This document shows, one piece after another, positions 9,540 through 23,001 of a stretch of 64,000 nucleotides of DNA. Both the position numbers and the translations under genes were made by a program. Where the stretch lies: assembly GCA_949825025.1 (NCBI GenBank), contig OX463788.1, positions 34,087,078 through 34,151,077 of the forward strand. Reading direction: 5' to 3'. The DNA is from Siphlonurus alternatus. Taxonomy: Eukaryota; Arthropoda; Insecta; Ephemeroptera; Siphlonuridae. Each line of letters begins with the position of its first letter. The stretch's first letter is position 1. The notes beneath the pieces are model-generated. The model saw nothing but the letters and a program-made list of their open reading frames with translations. It was not told the DNA's origin and made no database searches.

Positions 9540-12500
9540 TAATATCTATAATATAACAATTGTTAGTATTTTTTTTTAATTTAAATATTTTTTCAAATGC
9601 AAAATTATTTAACATATTTATAATTTTATAATCAAACAATATGTATCATTAATATCTTATTGTGATTAAAAAAAAAACAAAAAAACAAGCAAACCAAAAG
9701 CAAAAAGAATTTTTTATGTTTCCAATATCCCTATGTCCATATTTTACTTGAATTTTTCTATTAATTTATTATGTTTGAATATTAAATTGATTGTATCATA
9801 ATAGTACATACTTTATTAAAAAAAAAAAGCTACTTGCTTCTAATTGTAATAAAATTTAATTTATATAAGTCGCAGTGGATTTTACGAAACAAAATTTGAA
9901 AATGAAAAGTATATTAAAATTAACAAATAGAGCATCAGTTGACTTTTTAAATTTATAAAATGATTGATTAGCGTATTTAAAAAGCATGTTATTTTATGTA
10001 CGTACATAAAAATATAATAGTTATACATTTCCTTATTACGCGACAACGCAACTCTGTCTACTACGTGGGCCCCTACTGTTTAAGTGTCATTATAAAATTC
10101 AACTGTAGCAGCAGTAGACTGATTTGTCAAGGGCTCACGGCCTTGTGTCACAGTCAGTGTCAATGTCGGGTCCAGCCAGCAATGGCATGTGCGGCGAGTA
10201 CGTTGAAAATTACGCATTGTATATTCATGCTTGCAGAGCTGGCAATCGACAATGTTTGGCTACAAGTAGCAAATGTTGTTCCCTATTCTGTCACAACTCC
10301 AGCCTCCCATCTATTCCCTATATAGCAATTTCTTTTATCAGGCCTATGGTTTCTATTTGTATAAATATTAAATAACAATTCAAATTAACATGACAGTATA
10401 ATATATATCATTTGAAATGTTTATATCAATATTAAAATTCCGAGATAATTATGTTTAAGTTTTTGGAATATTTTTGAAACTGAACATTCAAAAGTTAAGT
10501 TCTTACCTTGTTGTCTTTAATTAATTTATATATTTATTTACTCCTTTACTGGAGTTTTATATAGGAAAGTTAGTAAATGACACTCTTAAATATAGTCAAA
10601 TTAACGTTAAGTTTATGAATTTATGATTATTACATAATAATCATAATATTAATCTCAGACTAGAACATATCGAGAGCATACTGTCTATTATAGTATACTG
10701 CGTACTGTACTATACCTATACCTCGGGACAGCATGAACTCTCCTCCCCCCCCCCCCTCTTATACCGGAATTGATGCATCAATACTCCCAAAAAATGCAGA
10801 TTTGCAATTTTGTGGATGTAAGAAGAGCATCCATGTCCTATCTCACCGCTCCTCTTCAAGAAGTCAATCGCATCTATCAGAGCAAGGTTCGTGGGTACCA
10901 TGGTGTACACTGAATTTGTAAAATCAGATGCAGGTTGGTTTTATTTTCAACTCTTACCGTGTATTGTTACAAAACAAAAGTTACATACAAATTGCACATT
11001 TTGTGATCATGCAGCCAATTAAACAGGCTATTGTCTTATCAATCCGGGTTGCTTATCGGTAGCGATAAAGTCTTACATTACAGGTTGCTTACTTCACAGT
11101 TCGCTACTGTATAAAATGCACTGAAATTTACATACTTGAATTGTATGCACTGTATGTATGTACATTGCATATGATATATATAATAATATATTATTTAGTA
11201 AAAAGTGTGAAATAATTGAAAATGCTGATTATATTATTACAGCAAGAAATGCAAGCGGACATTAATTAATAAATTATAAAATATGCATTGTTTCACCCTG
11301 CAAATTTCTTATATTACAATGTAAATGATTTTGTGCAGAGGTTATGTGGAGGAATGGAGTCATAGGACCAAACATCACCTAAATAAGGAAATTATTCTAT
11401 TCTATTGTGGTGAACATAGTATTTTTTTATACATTTATATTTTCCGGGGTGACGACTGCATGTACTGGATCTAGCGTAAATTCTAACAATGATGCAAAGA
11501 TAATGTTCAATGTTTGTCAGTGTTTCAGCTAAAGTTGGCTTAGTTTTGTCTTAAAAAAATAAAAATAATGTGCCCATATATATATACGTTGGTCCTGACG
11601 TAATTAAGGTTGACTTTGACACTGACATTGCTTTCCATATATGTATATATACTACAGCTGTGTCATCTCAAAGCCAGGCAGGATCTGCGCTTTGCAATTT
11701 GAAGCCTATTATACAATACGCACCTTGTAAGTTGAAGTTAGACTACCGAATTATAACAAAAGAACAACAAGTAAATGTTCTGCATGCATAGAAACTTGAC
11801 AATGGCAAGAAACTGGCATGTGTGGCAGAGCAGGACCTTCTTTATATACATAGAGCAGAGATTTCATATGGCATGCAATTTGTTCCTGGTCTCCTAAAAA
11901 CTCAACTTGATCTGAAACTTGCATGACTCGAGGTTATTGAATAATTGACACAGTAAAGACTTAATTACCATTTTTATTCCTTTAGCATAAAAAGTGTTAC
12001 AAAAATTAACAAAATAGGAAGTGACCATAAAACAAGACCTTGATAAAGGGGTTCTACTAGTAGAAAGTATTTACAGAGGACTTGGTGTGACGTACGTCAA
12101 AATAAAGTATAAATGTAGTCGATCTGTCACTAAAAAATTTCTAGGCCGAGTTCATTGTCCAACATTTTATCTCGTCTTTCTAGAAAACAATGTTTTCAAT
12201 TATCTAAGATCATGCCTTTGGTGCTTGATATATTAAATTGCAAATTGCACCCATTGGATTCACTAAATCACGCATATTGCTGATGAAGTCATAATTAATT
12301 GCATGCGTTTTAATTATTTTGCACTCAGCATTGTTATCACATCATGACGATCGATCAATTGACGAAGGGACGAGCCGTGGTCCATGGTTCAAGAGGAGTC
12401 GCAAGGAACCCAGTTTTATTATCTTAATTAATGTGCTGTCTCATTGAAAAAATATATACTTTTTTGTGTTATTAGAATATTTTTTATGTTATGATAAAAT

Positions 12501-12710
12501 GAGGCGCAGGGAAAAAACAGCAGAGATTACGTTACGTTTATTTTTTTTTTCTTTTCTTTTTAAATTGCACTATACAGCGTTTGCTTGGCTTTGTAGTTGT
12601 TTACATTCAGCAGTAGGTACTGAGAGGGAACTGGAATCACTTGATTTATTCCTCCTAATTTAACATATTTTTATTTTTTTTTAACAATAATATATACGTA
12701 AGAAATAAAG
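9540..12710. other. Intronic DNA without recognised genes
   Basis: Mostly AT-rich. A moderately GC-richer patch at about 10040-10330 and another at 10720-10910 (after a C-run) have short open frames on both strands but no similarity I recognise. I saw no inverted-repeat element here. Confidence 0.45.
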
Positions 12711-12968
12711 AGTGCGTTTGAATTCACGGGCCAGCCCGGGCTGGCCCGGGCTGGGTAAAATGGCGGTGACCTTATGAAACGTCATAATTAGTTCCCAGTC
12801 TGTCCGCTAGGTCTCAGGCGCACTGTAGAGTCCGCCCGCGTCAGCCTGGGCCAGCCAGGAAGTGACGTCATGAGAGGAGGAAAAATGGCCGCCGGGCTGG
12901 CCCCACTTGACGACAAAAAACGCTTCAGCCCAGGCCAGCTCGGGCTGGTCCGTGAATTCAAACGCACT
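12711..12968. mobile_element. CpG-rich MITE with GTGCGTTTGAATTCACGG ends
   Basis: The ends AGTGCGTTTGAATTCACGG (12711 on) and CCGTGAATTCAAACGCACT (to 12968) are perfect inverted repeats, followed inside by GGGCCAGCCCGGGCTGGCC and its imperfect partner CCAGGCCAGCTCGGGCTGG. The 258-bp element is far more GC-rich than its surroundings. It includes an 18-base perfect palindrome (GGCCAGCCCGGGCTGGCC, 12729-12746) and a TGACGTCA word near 12864. No clear target duplication was found, so no superfamily is assigned. Confidence 0.75.
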
Positions 12969-14376
12969 CAAATATACATAACTTGAACATATACATTTTT
13001 TTTATTTTACCTAGTTTCTTTATCATTATTTTTTGTTGTGCCGTTTCCCCCTCGTATTCAAAATTTCGCGGGGAAAGCAATGGTCGGTGATTGGCTGATT
13101 TTTTTGAAGAATCTTAGGGTCAATATCAATGCATAATAAGTGTCGTAAAATGGTCATTATTGATGTGAAATTTGTAGTCGATTTACATTTTATTTAATGA
13201 TTTATTGTATTTTTCACAGAAATCATTGGCAAATATTGTATTTTTTTCCATTTACTTGACATTTAAATATATTGAATAAAATAATTGTCAAAAGTACCAC
13301 GATTGTCATATCGTAGAAAATAAATAGTTTTTGGTTATGCTACTACCATGTTAAATAGGTGCTTTTTGCCTACATTCACGTGACGTCATATTTTTGTGAC
13401 GTATCATCACGTATGGTGAAAGACCCGTATAGATTTGAGCTAGCATAAAAAATAAAACTCCAATATATTTAATTTTGTATTAAGTAGAGTACGTACAGTA
13501 CATAACGTTTTATATGTGTTGTAACCTTGTTTATGAGAATTGTCTGAAAATATTTAACCTTGATATTCCTACACGTTTCTGGCTGGATTATTATATCAAT
13601 ATATATATTATATCAGTTTCAGTTTCCAATGTCGACTTCTTCTTCTCTTCTTCTTCTTGTTTCGTTTTTGAGAATAAGCCGTTGTTAAACAGCTATACAC
13701 CCAGGTACTAAGTAAGTTTGGACTATGTTGTGGTAATACTTATGTAAATTGTTCATGTGGTTAAGAATTTAAAAAAGGTAAAAGGGTTGAAAATGGATGA
13801 ACAATGGATAGGGTGATTATGGGACGAGGGACGCAAGGTGATAATGGGAAGCGGGACAGCGTGCCACTTCTTGCCGCCGACCACGTTTTACCGTGGAACA
13901 ACCAAGACCACGCTGGGAATTGGATGAATTTGTTGGCCGTTGACTATGTGGTGTGGGGTGGGATAATGTTGGTTGATGATGTGGCGCCAACATGAAGGAT
14001 GTCACAGGTAGTTTGAAATTCTCAACGTGTTGGGACCTGTAGCCCAACCGTGAGCAGGATCAAGAGTAGTGATTATGGGGGTGCGGTGAGGCGAAAAGTG
14101 ATAATTATGAATCAAATTGGCTGAGGAAAAGGGTAGAGATCAAGATGATTAATAAATAGATAGGATGGGGATAGTTACCAGGATGAGGACAGACAATTTG
14201 AGCGGAGCGTCGGACGACAGTGTTGCAAGCACTCAGCCATTTTGGACGACCTCTTCCAATGTCGACGAGACGTGCTTGTATATCCGAAACTGCACCAACC
14301 AGAGACTTTCAGGTACCTTTAAGTCTATGCTGGCACTAACAGAAATTCTTAAAAATACATATCCATTTCTCTAGTT

Positions 14377-14380
<4 letters not shown>
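12969..14380. other. Intronic DNA without recognised genes
   Basis: A locally GC-richer patch at about 13800-14060 contains a loosely repeated GATAATGGGA-like word, but no coding similarity was seen in any frame. Confidence 0.4.

Positions 14381-14443
<63 letters not shown>
14381..14443. repeat. (TA)n microsatellite
   Basis: About 31 TA units. Confidence 0.95.
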
Positions 14444-14445
<2 letters not shown>

Positions 14446-17177
14446 AGGAAAAATCGCATACAGGGAAGGGGGCATACATGACCAAAATGTGTCAATTGCC
14501 CCAAAATACCAACCAATCAATCAGCAGGGATGTTTTAAGTTTTAACACATGCTTATTTACATGCTGTTCATCTCTAGTTATTTGATTTATCTTAAAATAG
14601 TTAAAATTAATAACATATATGCAAGCAGACACGTGCTAAAGACAGAGAAAAGGAGTATGGTGTTTTTGATCGTGCTGGTGACTGCAAATAAAGTCTTAAA
14701 AATTTAAATGTAGAAAGAAAAAAGAAAAAAAAATGCGTTTCTGCGCCAGAAAATAGAATGGCAATAAGCTCATTATTAGGTTTATATTTAATACCGTGTT
14801 AATAATCTATTTATAAAACTAGTGTAGCTGAACGAGTGTCAATATACAATAAAATTAATTGAAAACGAAGTAAGAAGTCTTGCCCTCTGCATATTAACAT
14901 TTAAATAAATAAAATTAACACTGATGCGTTTTCATTGCATCAATTTTTAATGCAAGCAGATAAAGCAATTTTGAATTGGTTCGAACTGCTCCCTGACCCT
15001 GCAACTTTAAATTGACAGTATAGATGACAATGTATAGTGCAATTAATGAATTTACATCTGCAATACTTATGAGTTTTTATTTTTAAATGTATTGTAAATT
15101 GTTTGTGACATGTAATATCTCTGTTTTTAGTTCATAATTAATTTATCTCATGAATATTTCTGAACAGCGTGAATTTTGCGAGAGCAAAGTTTATTTCCGG
15201 ATTGAATTGAAAGCCTTTTGACACTTGATTGACGTATGGCCTGAAGCCTAGTTGAGACCAAACTTTTCAATTACTGCTAGATTGATGTGAAACAAAGATA
15301 CCGCAAGAGTGCTATTAGAAATCTAAAACAGGTCGTGTGATGAAGATTTGATCGCAAATATAAAAGGAACATTTATGCAAATTTTATTCCTATTTAACAG
15401 CCATGATGTTTCAAAACAATACTATCTTATGCATGCATTTTGCATACACTGCCACTGTGCGATGATCGAATCTGATTTCCCTAACATCTCGTACGAGAAC
15501 AACAAAGAATCATGTTTTAATCTACCATTGATACGGGCGATACAGCAGGACTAGTATGTAAAAAAAAAAAAAAAAAAATCGCAAAATTCACGAGCCACCA
15601 ACATATAATATGATGTAATAAAAACTGTAACAATTAATAAATATTAAAACACTCATATTCCAAGCCAAACCAAATGGGCGCGATTATCTTTTGGAAATTA
15701 GGCGTGAAAATTTCAGAATTTTTAGATAAAAGGAGTTAAAGTTGAACGGTGGAGATGAGATTTTTTTATATTTTTGTGAGGAGTAATTACTGCTATATAT
15801 TGGAATATTAACTTCTTATGTATAAGGGAAAGACTTGCCTCCATGACAAGGTGAACATTAAAATATTAATTTCACATCAAATATTGATACATCATGAAGT
15901 TATTTTACTAATATGAACTTGAATTATACTGTAAATTTATGTAATAAGATTCTTGGGATGAAATACTTTAAAAAACCACATCATCCGGAGTGCGTGAATT
16001 TAATCATTAATTTCAATTGGTGCATGCGTCCTTGAAGCGTGAGGTAGGCCCGTCGTTTAAGCATTTGCCTCTGCCCTTCCACCTCGCTGCCAATACATAC
16101 AAGGTCGCTGTAAGAGTGAGGCGGCGTGGTACTCATGCAGCTAGCTATTAGGTATTAAAGTGAGCCTGTGTCTATCCGGAGACGGTGCCCCCGAGTCTGT
16201 AAAAAATTCACTTGCTTGAATGCCTGCCTGTATTGCTGTATGCTATGCGTTAGAACGGGCCATGCGCGTGCCATCACGACCTTTGTGATACTCTTGTGAC
16301 AGTCAGCTGGCACTCGATCCACTTATTAGTCCTGGCTGCTGCAACATATTATAGTATCGAATAACATAGAAAACAGAAAAAAACACCAAGTTAATGTTAT
16401 CTGTCCTTATTAATCTTAGTATTTATATCAAATAAATAATTATAGTATGTTATACTTAAACTATAGACAAATACACAGTGTAAATAACTTATAATATACT
16501 TTTAAGTAGAATTTATTATAATCTGTTGGGAACCGCCAACTTGTGTAATTATATAGAAACATATTTTACTTTGCGAGTAGAATTTAAAATAGTCCACTTT
16601 GTTGCTATTTTTTTTTTTTTTTTTTTTTTAGTTTTTATTTTCAGCCCGTAATTTAAATAATAACCTTAAATTGCTTCAAAGTTTTCAGTTCGTTACTAAT
16701 TATATATGTATTATTTAAATATAAGATACGTTCTGTATTCAGAAGTAATTGTAATTCAGTAAACAATTTTTTTTTTCCCCCGCTGGCTGCCTCGGTATGA
16801 GAACTTGGTAATTTCGCGTGTTCCGTCTAGACACGAAAGGTGCCCGAGGACTCGAAGTACTTGATGGCCTGGTTGCATGCATGGTGAACGGTAATGACTG
16901 TCATCAGTACGGCTGAAGGAAGCAGTCAAGCTCCAGTGTTCAACCAGTTTGATGCTGCCGTTTGTAAAATATGTTCCAGTGCGGCTACGTTAAATATTGT
17001 GAACGAGGAGGTACTTGCTGCAAAATAAACCTTGGGAGTATTATTTATAATGTAGCAGACACTCACTGCAATAATTCTGTTAGTATATAACGTAGTTTTA
17101 GATGAGGTGAATGTTCGCAATTTTGTGTACATGCATTCACCAATTGGGTAAAATAATATTATGTTTGTTCTTATGAA
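14444..17177. other. Intronic DNA without recognised genes
   Basis: AT-rich throughout, with poly-A (about 15561-15578) and poly-T (about 16610-16630) runs. A slightly GC-richer patch lies at about 16020-16330. No coding similarity or repeat family was recognised. Confidence 0.45.
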
Positions 17178-17180
17178 TTA

Positions 17181-19903
17181 TAGTCCAGGAATATTAGGTA
17201 GAAATGCATAAGCGGGGTGGGCAAAAATAGTAATAAGCTGAAATTTGGTACACACATGCCTGGATAGTATACGAGTTCCCAAAAAAAAGTCCCCTAAGGT
17301 CCCCTTTGAGGAGACCAAAATACGGGACATTTCCCGGAAAAATGTACTTTTTTATCAAAAATATTTTTTTCTAATGCAATTAACGATCGTGCATGTCCTA
17401 AAAAATGTTGGAATAGAGATAATTGAACTAATAATAGTTTTCAAAAAAATTAGCTCCCCTTAATAAATAGTTCCCAAAATATCCCTGAAATTTAAAAGCG
17501 TATATTGACAATTAAGTGATTTTGAGTTTCAAATTGCATTGTAATTATCAACAATATTGTGATGATACAAAATAATTTTTACGAAACATGTAGTACAGTG
17601 TAGTTTACTCAAAAGCGCTAGTACGTTTCGTTTTTGATTTGCGGGAATTTTGGGAAATTTGAACTCGCAAGAAGTGGGCGTGTCCCGACTCCTTGCACCG
17701 TATATACTGCGTTTATATGTGGAAAAAATTATGACTATTTTTATAGACTCGTTCTGATAGTGTGTGCATTATGGCATGAAGCATTTATTTGGGTCTTCTC
17801 TCTACCCCCCCCCCAAAAAAAATACCCCCTCCCCTCCAACTCCAATCCCCAACTGAATATAATTTGCTTCTGTAATTTGAACTAACAATAAGAAATAAAT
17901 ATAAAAAACTACCTCCCCCCCAAGAACCCCCCCCCCCAAGAATCCCTCTCTCCTTTTCCTAGTTATATATAATACCATCGATGGCACCAGTCTGCACCTA
18001 AGCATCATGTGAGCAATGGAAACAACGAATAACACCATACAAATTTTGCGAAACTGCAAAATAATTTTTTTATGGCAAAAGAGCTACATGTTGTGTTAAA
18101 TTGGCAAGAGATACTCCTTGACTCAGGAAATTCTTCATACAATAATACATATGAATATGAATCTGGTTATTTAATTTACACAGAGTTATATCACCAATTA
18201 ATAATGATTAAGTTGTCCCTCTTTCTCGTGGGAACGCGATTTAAAGTTAAATAATTTTTTTAATATCAGCAATTCTTTTCAATTGAGAAAGTGTTTATTT
18301 TTTTAAATTGTATTACATAAATTATTTACGTACGTACTCACACGTACTGTAATTCTTGTCTCCAAATAAACTTTTGTTTCTTTGCATCATTGTATGTCAT
18401 ATATATGTCATAGCTATAGCTAATAGGTATAATTATATTTCTTAACCTTGGCTAGTGTAAGTTTCTGCTGCGATTTCTTTATGTATGTACTTGGACATAA
18501 CGTCAATCGAGTGAACTCTGTGTGTACAGAAATTGTTATACTATACAGTGTGCATGGACAGGGATTACGAACAGACCTAGGCTCATGCATACAGCATAAT
18601 TTTATTAAGCTATATAATTTAAATTGAAATATTACTTGAAAATTCAATATGTCAGAGGAAAAAATAATATGAGCTTAATAAAATCCTTGCAATGTAATCA
18701 CACATAATATCAATTATAATTTTGTTATTATGAAGATTTTCAGTTATCACCATAGCAGAGATAATTATATTGTATATATGAAATATTGAAATACAATCTG
18801 TTATAATAATATTATATATACTGTTAAATATAATATAATGATAGCATAATCATAAAATCAATTTAATTAATACGCGCGATGGTGTACATTTTAATTTTAT
18901 TTAATGGTACTTTGATTACAATTGCAATATATGTTTTAAGGAGGTTCCTTATTTACATTTTACTCCATGCAGGTACATATTATACATCTTCCTAATGCAT
19001 TAATGAATTGTAGTCCATGTATATTATGTATTCAATTCATTGAATCAATTTTCCTACACTATCTATCTTTTGCCAGAGAGGGGGAGGGGGTCTAGGGGGT
19101 GGGAGTCTAGGGGGGGGGTAGTAAATTTTCGATGTTTATATTAATTTCTTACATTTAGTTCAAATCAATAAACTTGATCGTTCAGCAGCAAATTTTATTC
19201 AGCAAATTTTATTCAGCAAATTTATTTTTATGTTGGCTGGGAGGAGAAGGGGGGGGGGGAGATTTTTTTTGGGGGGAGGGGGTGTAGAGAAAAGACCCAA
19301 ATAAATTTTGCATGCCACACACTATCAGAACGAGTCTAAAAAAAAGAGTCATAATTTTTTCCACATATAAACGCAGTATATACAGTGCAAGGACCTATAC
19401 ACGCTCACTTCTTGCGAGTTCAAATTTCCCAAAATTCCCGCAAATCAAAAACGAAACGTACAAGCGCTTTTGAGTAAACTACACTGTACTACATGTTTCG
19501 TAAAAATTATTTTTATCATCACAATATTGTTGATAATTACAATGCAATTTGAAACTCAAAAATCTCAAAATCACTTGGCAAAATATACGCTTTTACGCTT
19601 TTAAATTTCAGGGATATTTTGGAAACTATTCATTAAAGGAAGCTAATTTTTTTGAAAACTATTTTTAGTTCAATTATCTCTATTCCAACATTTTTCAGGA
19701 CATGCACGATCGTTAATTGCATTAGAAAAAAATATTTTTGATAAAAAGTACATTTTTCCGGGAAATGTCCCGTAATTTTGTCTCCTCAAAGGGGATCTTA
19801 GGGGACTTTTTTTTGGGAACTCGTGTACTATCCAGGCATGTGTGTACCAAATTTCAGCTTATTACTATTTTTGCCCACCAAAATACTTAACTTTACTGGA
19901 CTA
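17181..19903. mobile_element. 2.7-kb foldback element with inverted arms of about 650-700 bp
   Basis: The outermost ends TAGTCCAG (17181) and CTGGACTA (ending 19903) are complementary and are flanked by TTA on both sides (17178-17180 and 19904-19906). After a diverged stretch of about 30 bases, the arms match closely. GGTACACACATGCCTGGATA, GTCCCCTAAGGTCCCC and GGACATTTCCCGGAAAAATG on the left reappear as complements between 19740 and 19860. The match continues to the C-run/A-run (about 17805-17840) and its G-run/T-run partner (about 19245-19285). The 1.3-kb centre has no recognisable transposase but contains further C-rich (17920-17965) and G-rich (19075-19120) runs. A 3-bp TTA duplication would suit a PIF/Harbinger-type element, but the ends are not diagnostic. 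Confidence 0.75.
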
Positions 19904-20019
19904 TTAATCTTTTTTCTCCTAACCCTATTTTAATAAAAACCATGATGCAGTAAATAGTTGTTAGTAATTAATATTACATTTTAAGTGACTTAATTGCTTT
20001 TCTAGAGAACCTATGATAT

Positions 20020-20021
<2 letters not shown>

Positions 20022-20054
<33 letters not shown>
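20022..20054. repeat. (TA)n microsatellite
   Basis: About 15 TA units. Confidence 0.9.
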
Positions 20055-20057
<3 letters not shown>

Positions 20058-20234
20058 CGTCAAATGTGGCATTGCTTTGCCTCTATTGTCATGCATAAAT
20101 AGGAATTTGAGATTTTGTGTTGATTGATTCCCTTCGTTTACTAGTTTTAATATTCAGTCATGTACCAGCTCCAAATTTTTTATTTTTTTCATTTTAATAT
20201 GCAGATGAACTAAAATTATAGCACTATATAACCT

Positions 20235-20600
20235 TTTATTCATTTATTTATTTATTTTTTATTTCACCAAATATAATATACAATTACAAAAACAAAAATA
20301 TAGCGAAAGGAAAATAATAAAATGGTGAAATAGGATATTTTACAAGGCACTATATTTGTGGACTAAAGCAGGGATCTTTGATAGTTAACTACAATTTTTC
20401 TTTTTATTTTTAATAATTTTTAATTGAGGTAAGATAGACAAAACTCTAGCAGTCTTATCAGTATACCTGTGGAAGGAAATAGTTTTCCTTATTGCAGAAA
20501 TGCGTATAAGGAAAACTCTTGGTAATTTTTTAAAGTCTTTGGTTTTTCAGCGAGGAAATCTTCCTGGGGAATTCCTGGGTGTATTGTGGGAGGATTGGCA
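20235..20600 (-). mobile_element. Possible LINE 3' tail (weak)
   Basis: On the minus strand a short open stretch rich in K, L and I ends in a stop. It is followed by an AT-rich tail finishing in AATAAA-type repeats next to an ATTT run (about 20240-20262). The layout resembles the LINE tail at 20866-21194. No diagnostic motif was seen. Confidence 0.25.
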
Positions 20601-20865
20601 GTTAGATGTTCGTGCGCGGAGTAGACTTGTGGAGAGGTCATGTAACTTCGCGTCAAAGGCCGGCCGATTCCGCGACTAAAAAGGAAAGTAGGCCACGGAA
20701 ATACTTTTTGAAGGTGGAAGTTTGACTATCACTATCAAAGCTGGCTATTATATAAAAAAAATATGTTTTTGTTTATAAATAAATATGATTAGTTATAAGT
20801 ACCTTGCGAGAAGTCATTGACCCTTTTACAAACAGGATCCGTCTCCATACAAAATCTTACATAGT

Positions 20866-21194
20866 TTATTTATTTTATTTTATTTCACCCATGTCAATTT
20901 ATACATAAATACATATTCATATTTTACAACAAATTTAAAAGAATAATAAAACAACAAAGAAAAGAAAGTAAAAATAAAAATTGACAAATATAGCTCATTT
21001 TTGAAAATTTTTAGGGTGAGGACCAATACTGTAGCACCAAAGTGGCATCATGACACAAAAGTGGCATTGATCCATAATATACACAATATTAATTGACCCA
21101 TGAGGACTAGTCAAACAAAATATTATTAAATGTTCATTAGGTGTCTCTTTAAGCATAAAGAGAAAGAAGAAGGTGGCTGTAATTTAACGAATCA
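20866..21194 (-). pseudogene. LINE 3' end, part 1 (split by the 21195-25062 foldback)
   Basis: On the minus strand the sequence just inside 21194 reads DSLNYSHLLLSLYA followed by a stop, and then an AT-rich 3' UTR ending in ATTTT/ATTTA repeats near 20870. This is the expected continuation of the ORF2 C-terminus seen at 25063-25310. The two parts together look like one LINE end split by a later insertion. Confidence 0.55.
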
Positions 21195-22059
21195 CGGACC
21201 AAATACCCCCGGACGAAATACCCCCGGACCAAATATCCCCGCCCGGACCGGACGAAATACCCCCGGACGAAATACTCCCGGACGAAATACCCCCTTGTAA
21301 GTGGAGAGGGGCGGGTGACCGACGCGGGAGGGGAAGTTGACTTTATTTATAAAGTCTGTTTTTCTGTCGTTTGTCTGACGTCACGCGCGTCATATTAAAG
21401 AAGGAAGTTAACGCCATTTTTCACAACAAATATATATTATGTAATATTCAAAGTATATTATTTATAGTTAATAGTTTATCAAGATCTCAAATTGCGTCTT
21501 TAATTTTATTATACCAACACATACTCAAAATTGTGCCGCAAACAAACGATTTTTGTATATGCTATGCTTACTTTGATTGTGCGGCAATGATAAGTATCCA
21601 TCAGAAAAATTATATAGTCGCCATGTTCGTTTGCTAATTTTGACTCCTGCTACAACCACCGCGCATCGGCGCGCAACCCTTCTGCGCATGTTTTTTCGGC
21701 TCGAAGTCAAAAGTCAAAACACTACTACCGCGAAATTCTTTAGATGCTCTTTAATTAAACTGACCCGAGGCAAATAATAAAAATTTTATAGCAGCAAACG
21801 TAAAAGGTTAGTGCCAATACCTAATTTTAAATTTGCAAACATGACTTATTTAGAGGGTTAACAATAAGCGATCGAAAAATTGCTCCGTATATAGGATCTT
21901 ACGTGCGCCCAATCTTTTTTTGTAAGTAAATGGGAGGACAAAGGATTGGTGATGTCATCATGGATGCTGACCATTATAAATTGTCTCAGCGTTTTGCAGC
22001 AAGATTTTGAAGGTTTTTAAACGATTTTAGGTTTTTAAACCTAGGTGTGCCCCTATATA

Positions 22060-22300
22060 GCGATTTGAGCAAAGCCCGAAATTAACAAATATTTCGGGCT
22101 TTGCTCATTTAAATTTGAACATTTCTAGAAGTGCTCAAATCGAAAAAAGCGAACCGACGAGAAGTTTTTTTTTATTTCGGGGTTTGCTCATTTAAATTTG
22201 CTCATTTCTAAAAGTGCCCAACTCGAAAAAAGCAACCCCGACGAGAATTTTTATTTCGGGCTTTGCTCACTGTTTTGATCATTTCTAGAAGTGCTCAAAG
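22060..22300. repeat. Tandem block with the CGGGCTTTGCTC hairpin word
   Basis: Three diverged units of about 90-100 bases contain TTTCGGGCTTTGCTC, ATTTCTAGAAGTGCTCAA and GACGAGAA. The first unit starts as an inverted pair (GCAAAGCCCGAAAT ... ATTTCGGGCTTTGC, about 22071-22106), a near-perfect hairpin. The same words occur at 24525-24570 and 55745-56035. Confidence 0.65.
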
Positions 22301-22827
22301 CAAAATGAAAAATAATAATTGGAAATTGTGCCGTATTATAGCAATAAATAATAAAATAATGTAAATTTAATAATATTTAAATTATATATCACTTTTTTAA
22401 TTTATTGATAAAAATACAAATTTAACATTAATAGCGTGTATAGTATTTTTTTATTAAAACATTTCTTTCTGTAGTCATAATGGAAAAAATACGATTTTTT
22501 CACACTGAGAGACACTTTAAATTTTTTTATTACTATCACTTTTTTATAATTAAAGGGTATTATTACAATTATACTCTAGCAATGAATTCCAGGTTGCAGA
22601 TGAACAATTTCTAAGTTCAATCGACGTACCACACATGACAAAGAAAAGAGTGTCTCAGATCAGCAGCAGCATTAGCAAATTCAAAGCAAAGTTTTGTGTT
22701 TTGCAACTACAAGAAAGATTGTCAATCTAAAACATGTTGTGCAAAGAAAAAATTTAGATGAAATTTAAAATGCCATGATAGTAATCCCAGAAAAACTAAG
22801 TCAAGTTCAGGTAATAATAAGATCAGG

Positions 22828-22855
22828 TAATATTTATTTATTTATTTATTTATTT

Positions 22856-22914
<59 letters not shown>

Positions 22915-22917
22915 TTT
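22828..22917. repeat. (ATTT)n microsatellite
   Basis: About 22 units, lying just outside the mariner insertion inside the foldback. Confidence 0.9.
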
Positions 22918-23001
22918 TAAATTAGTAGGTTTGGTACTATCTTGAAGAGCTCTTTGCTTCTTAGCAAGTTCTGTAAATTAAGTTAAAACGATTTTATAAT
23001 A

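Noticed and set aside
9235..9579. 114-residue hydrophobic frame
   Set aside because: The hydrophobic residues come from poly-T and ATTT repeats; no start context or conserved motif.
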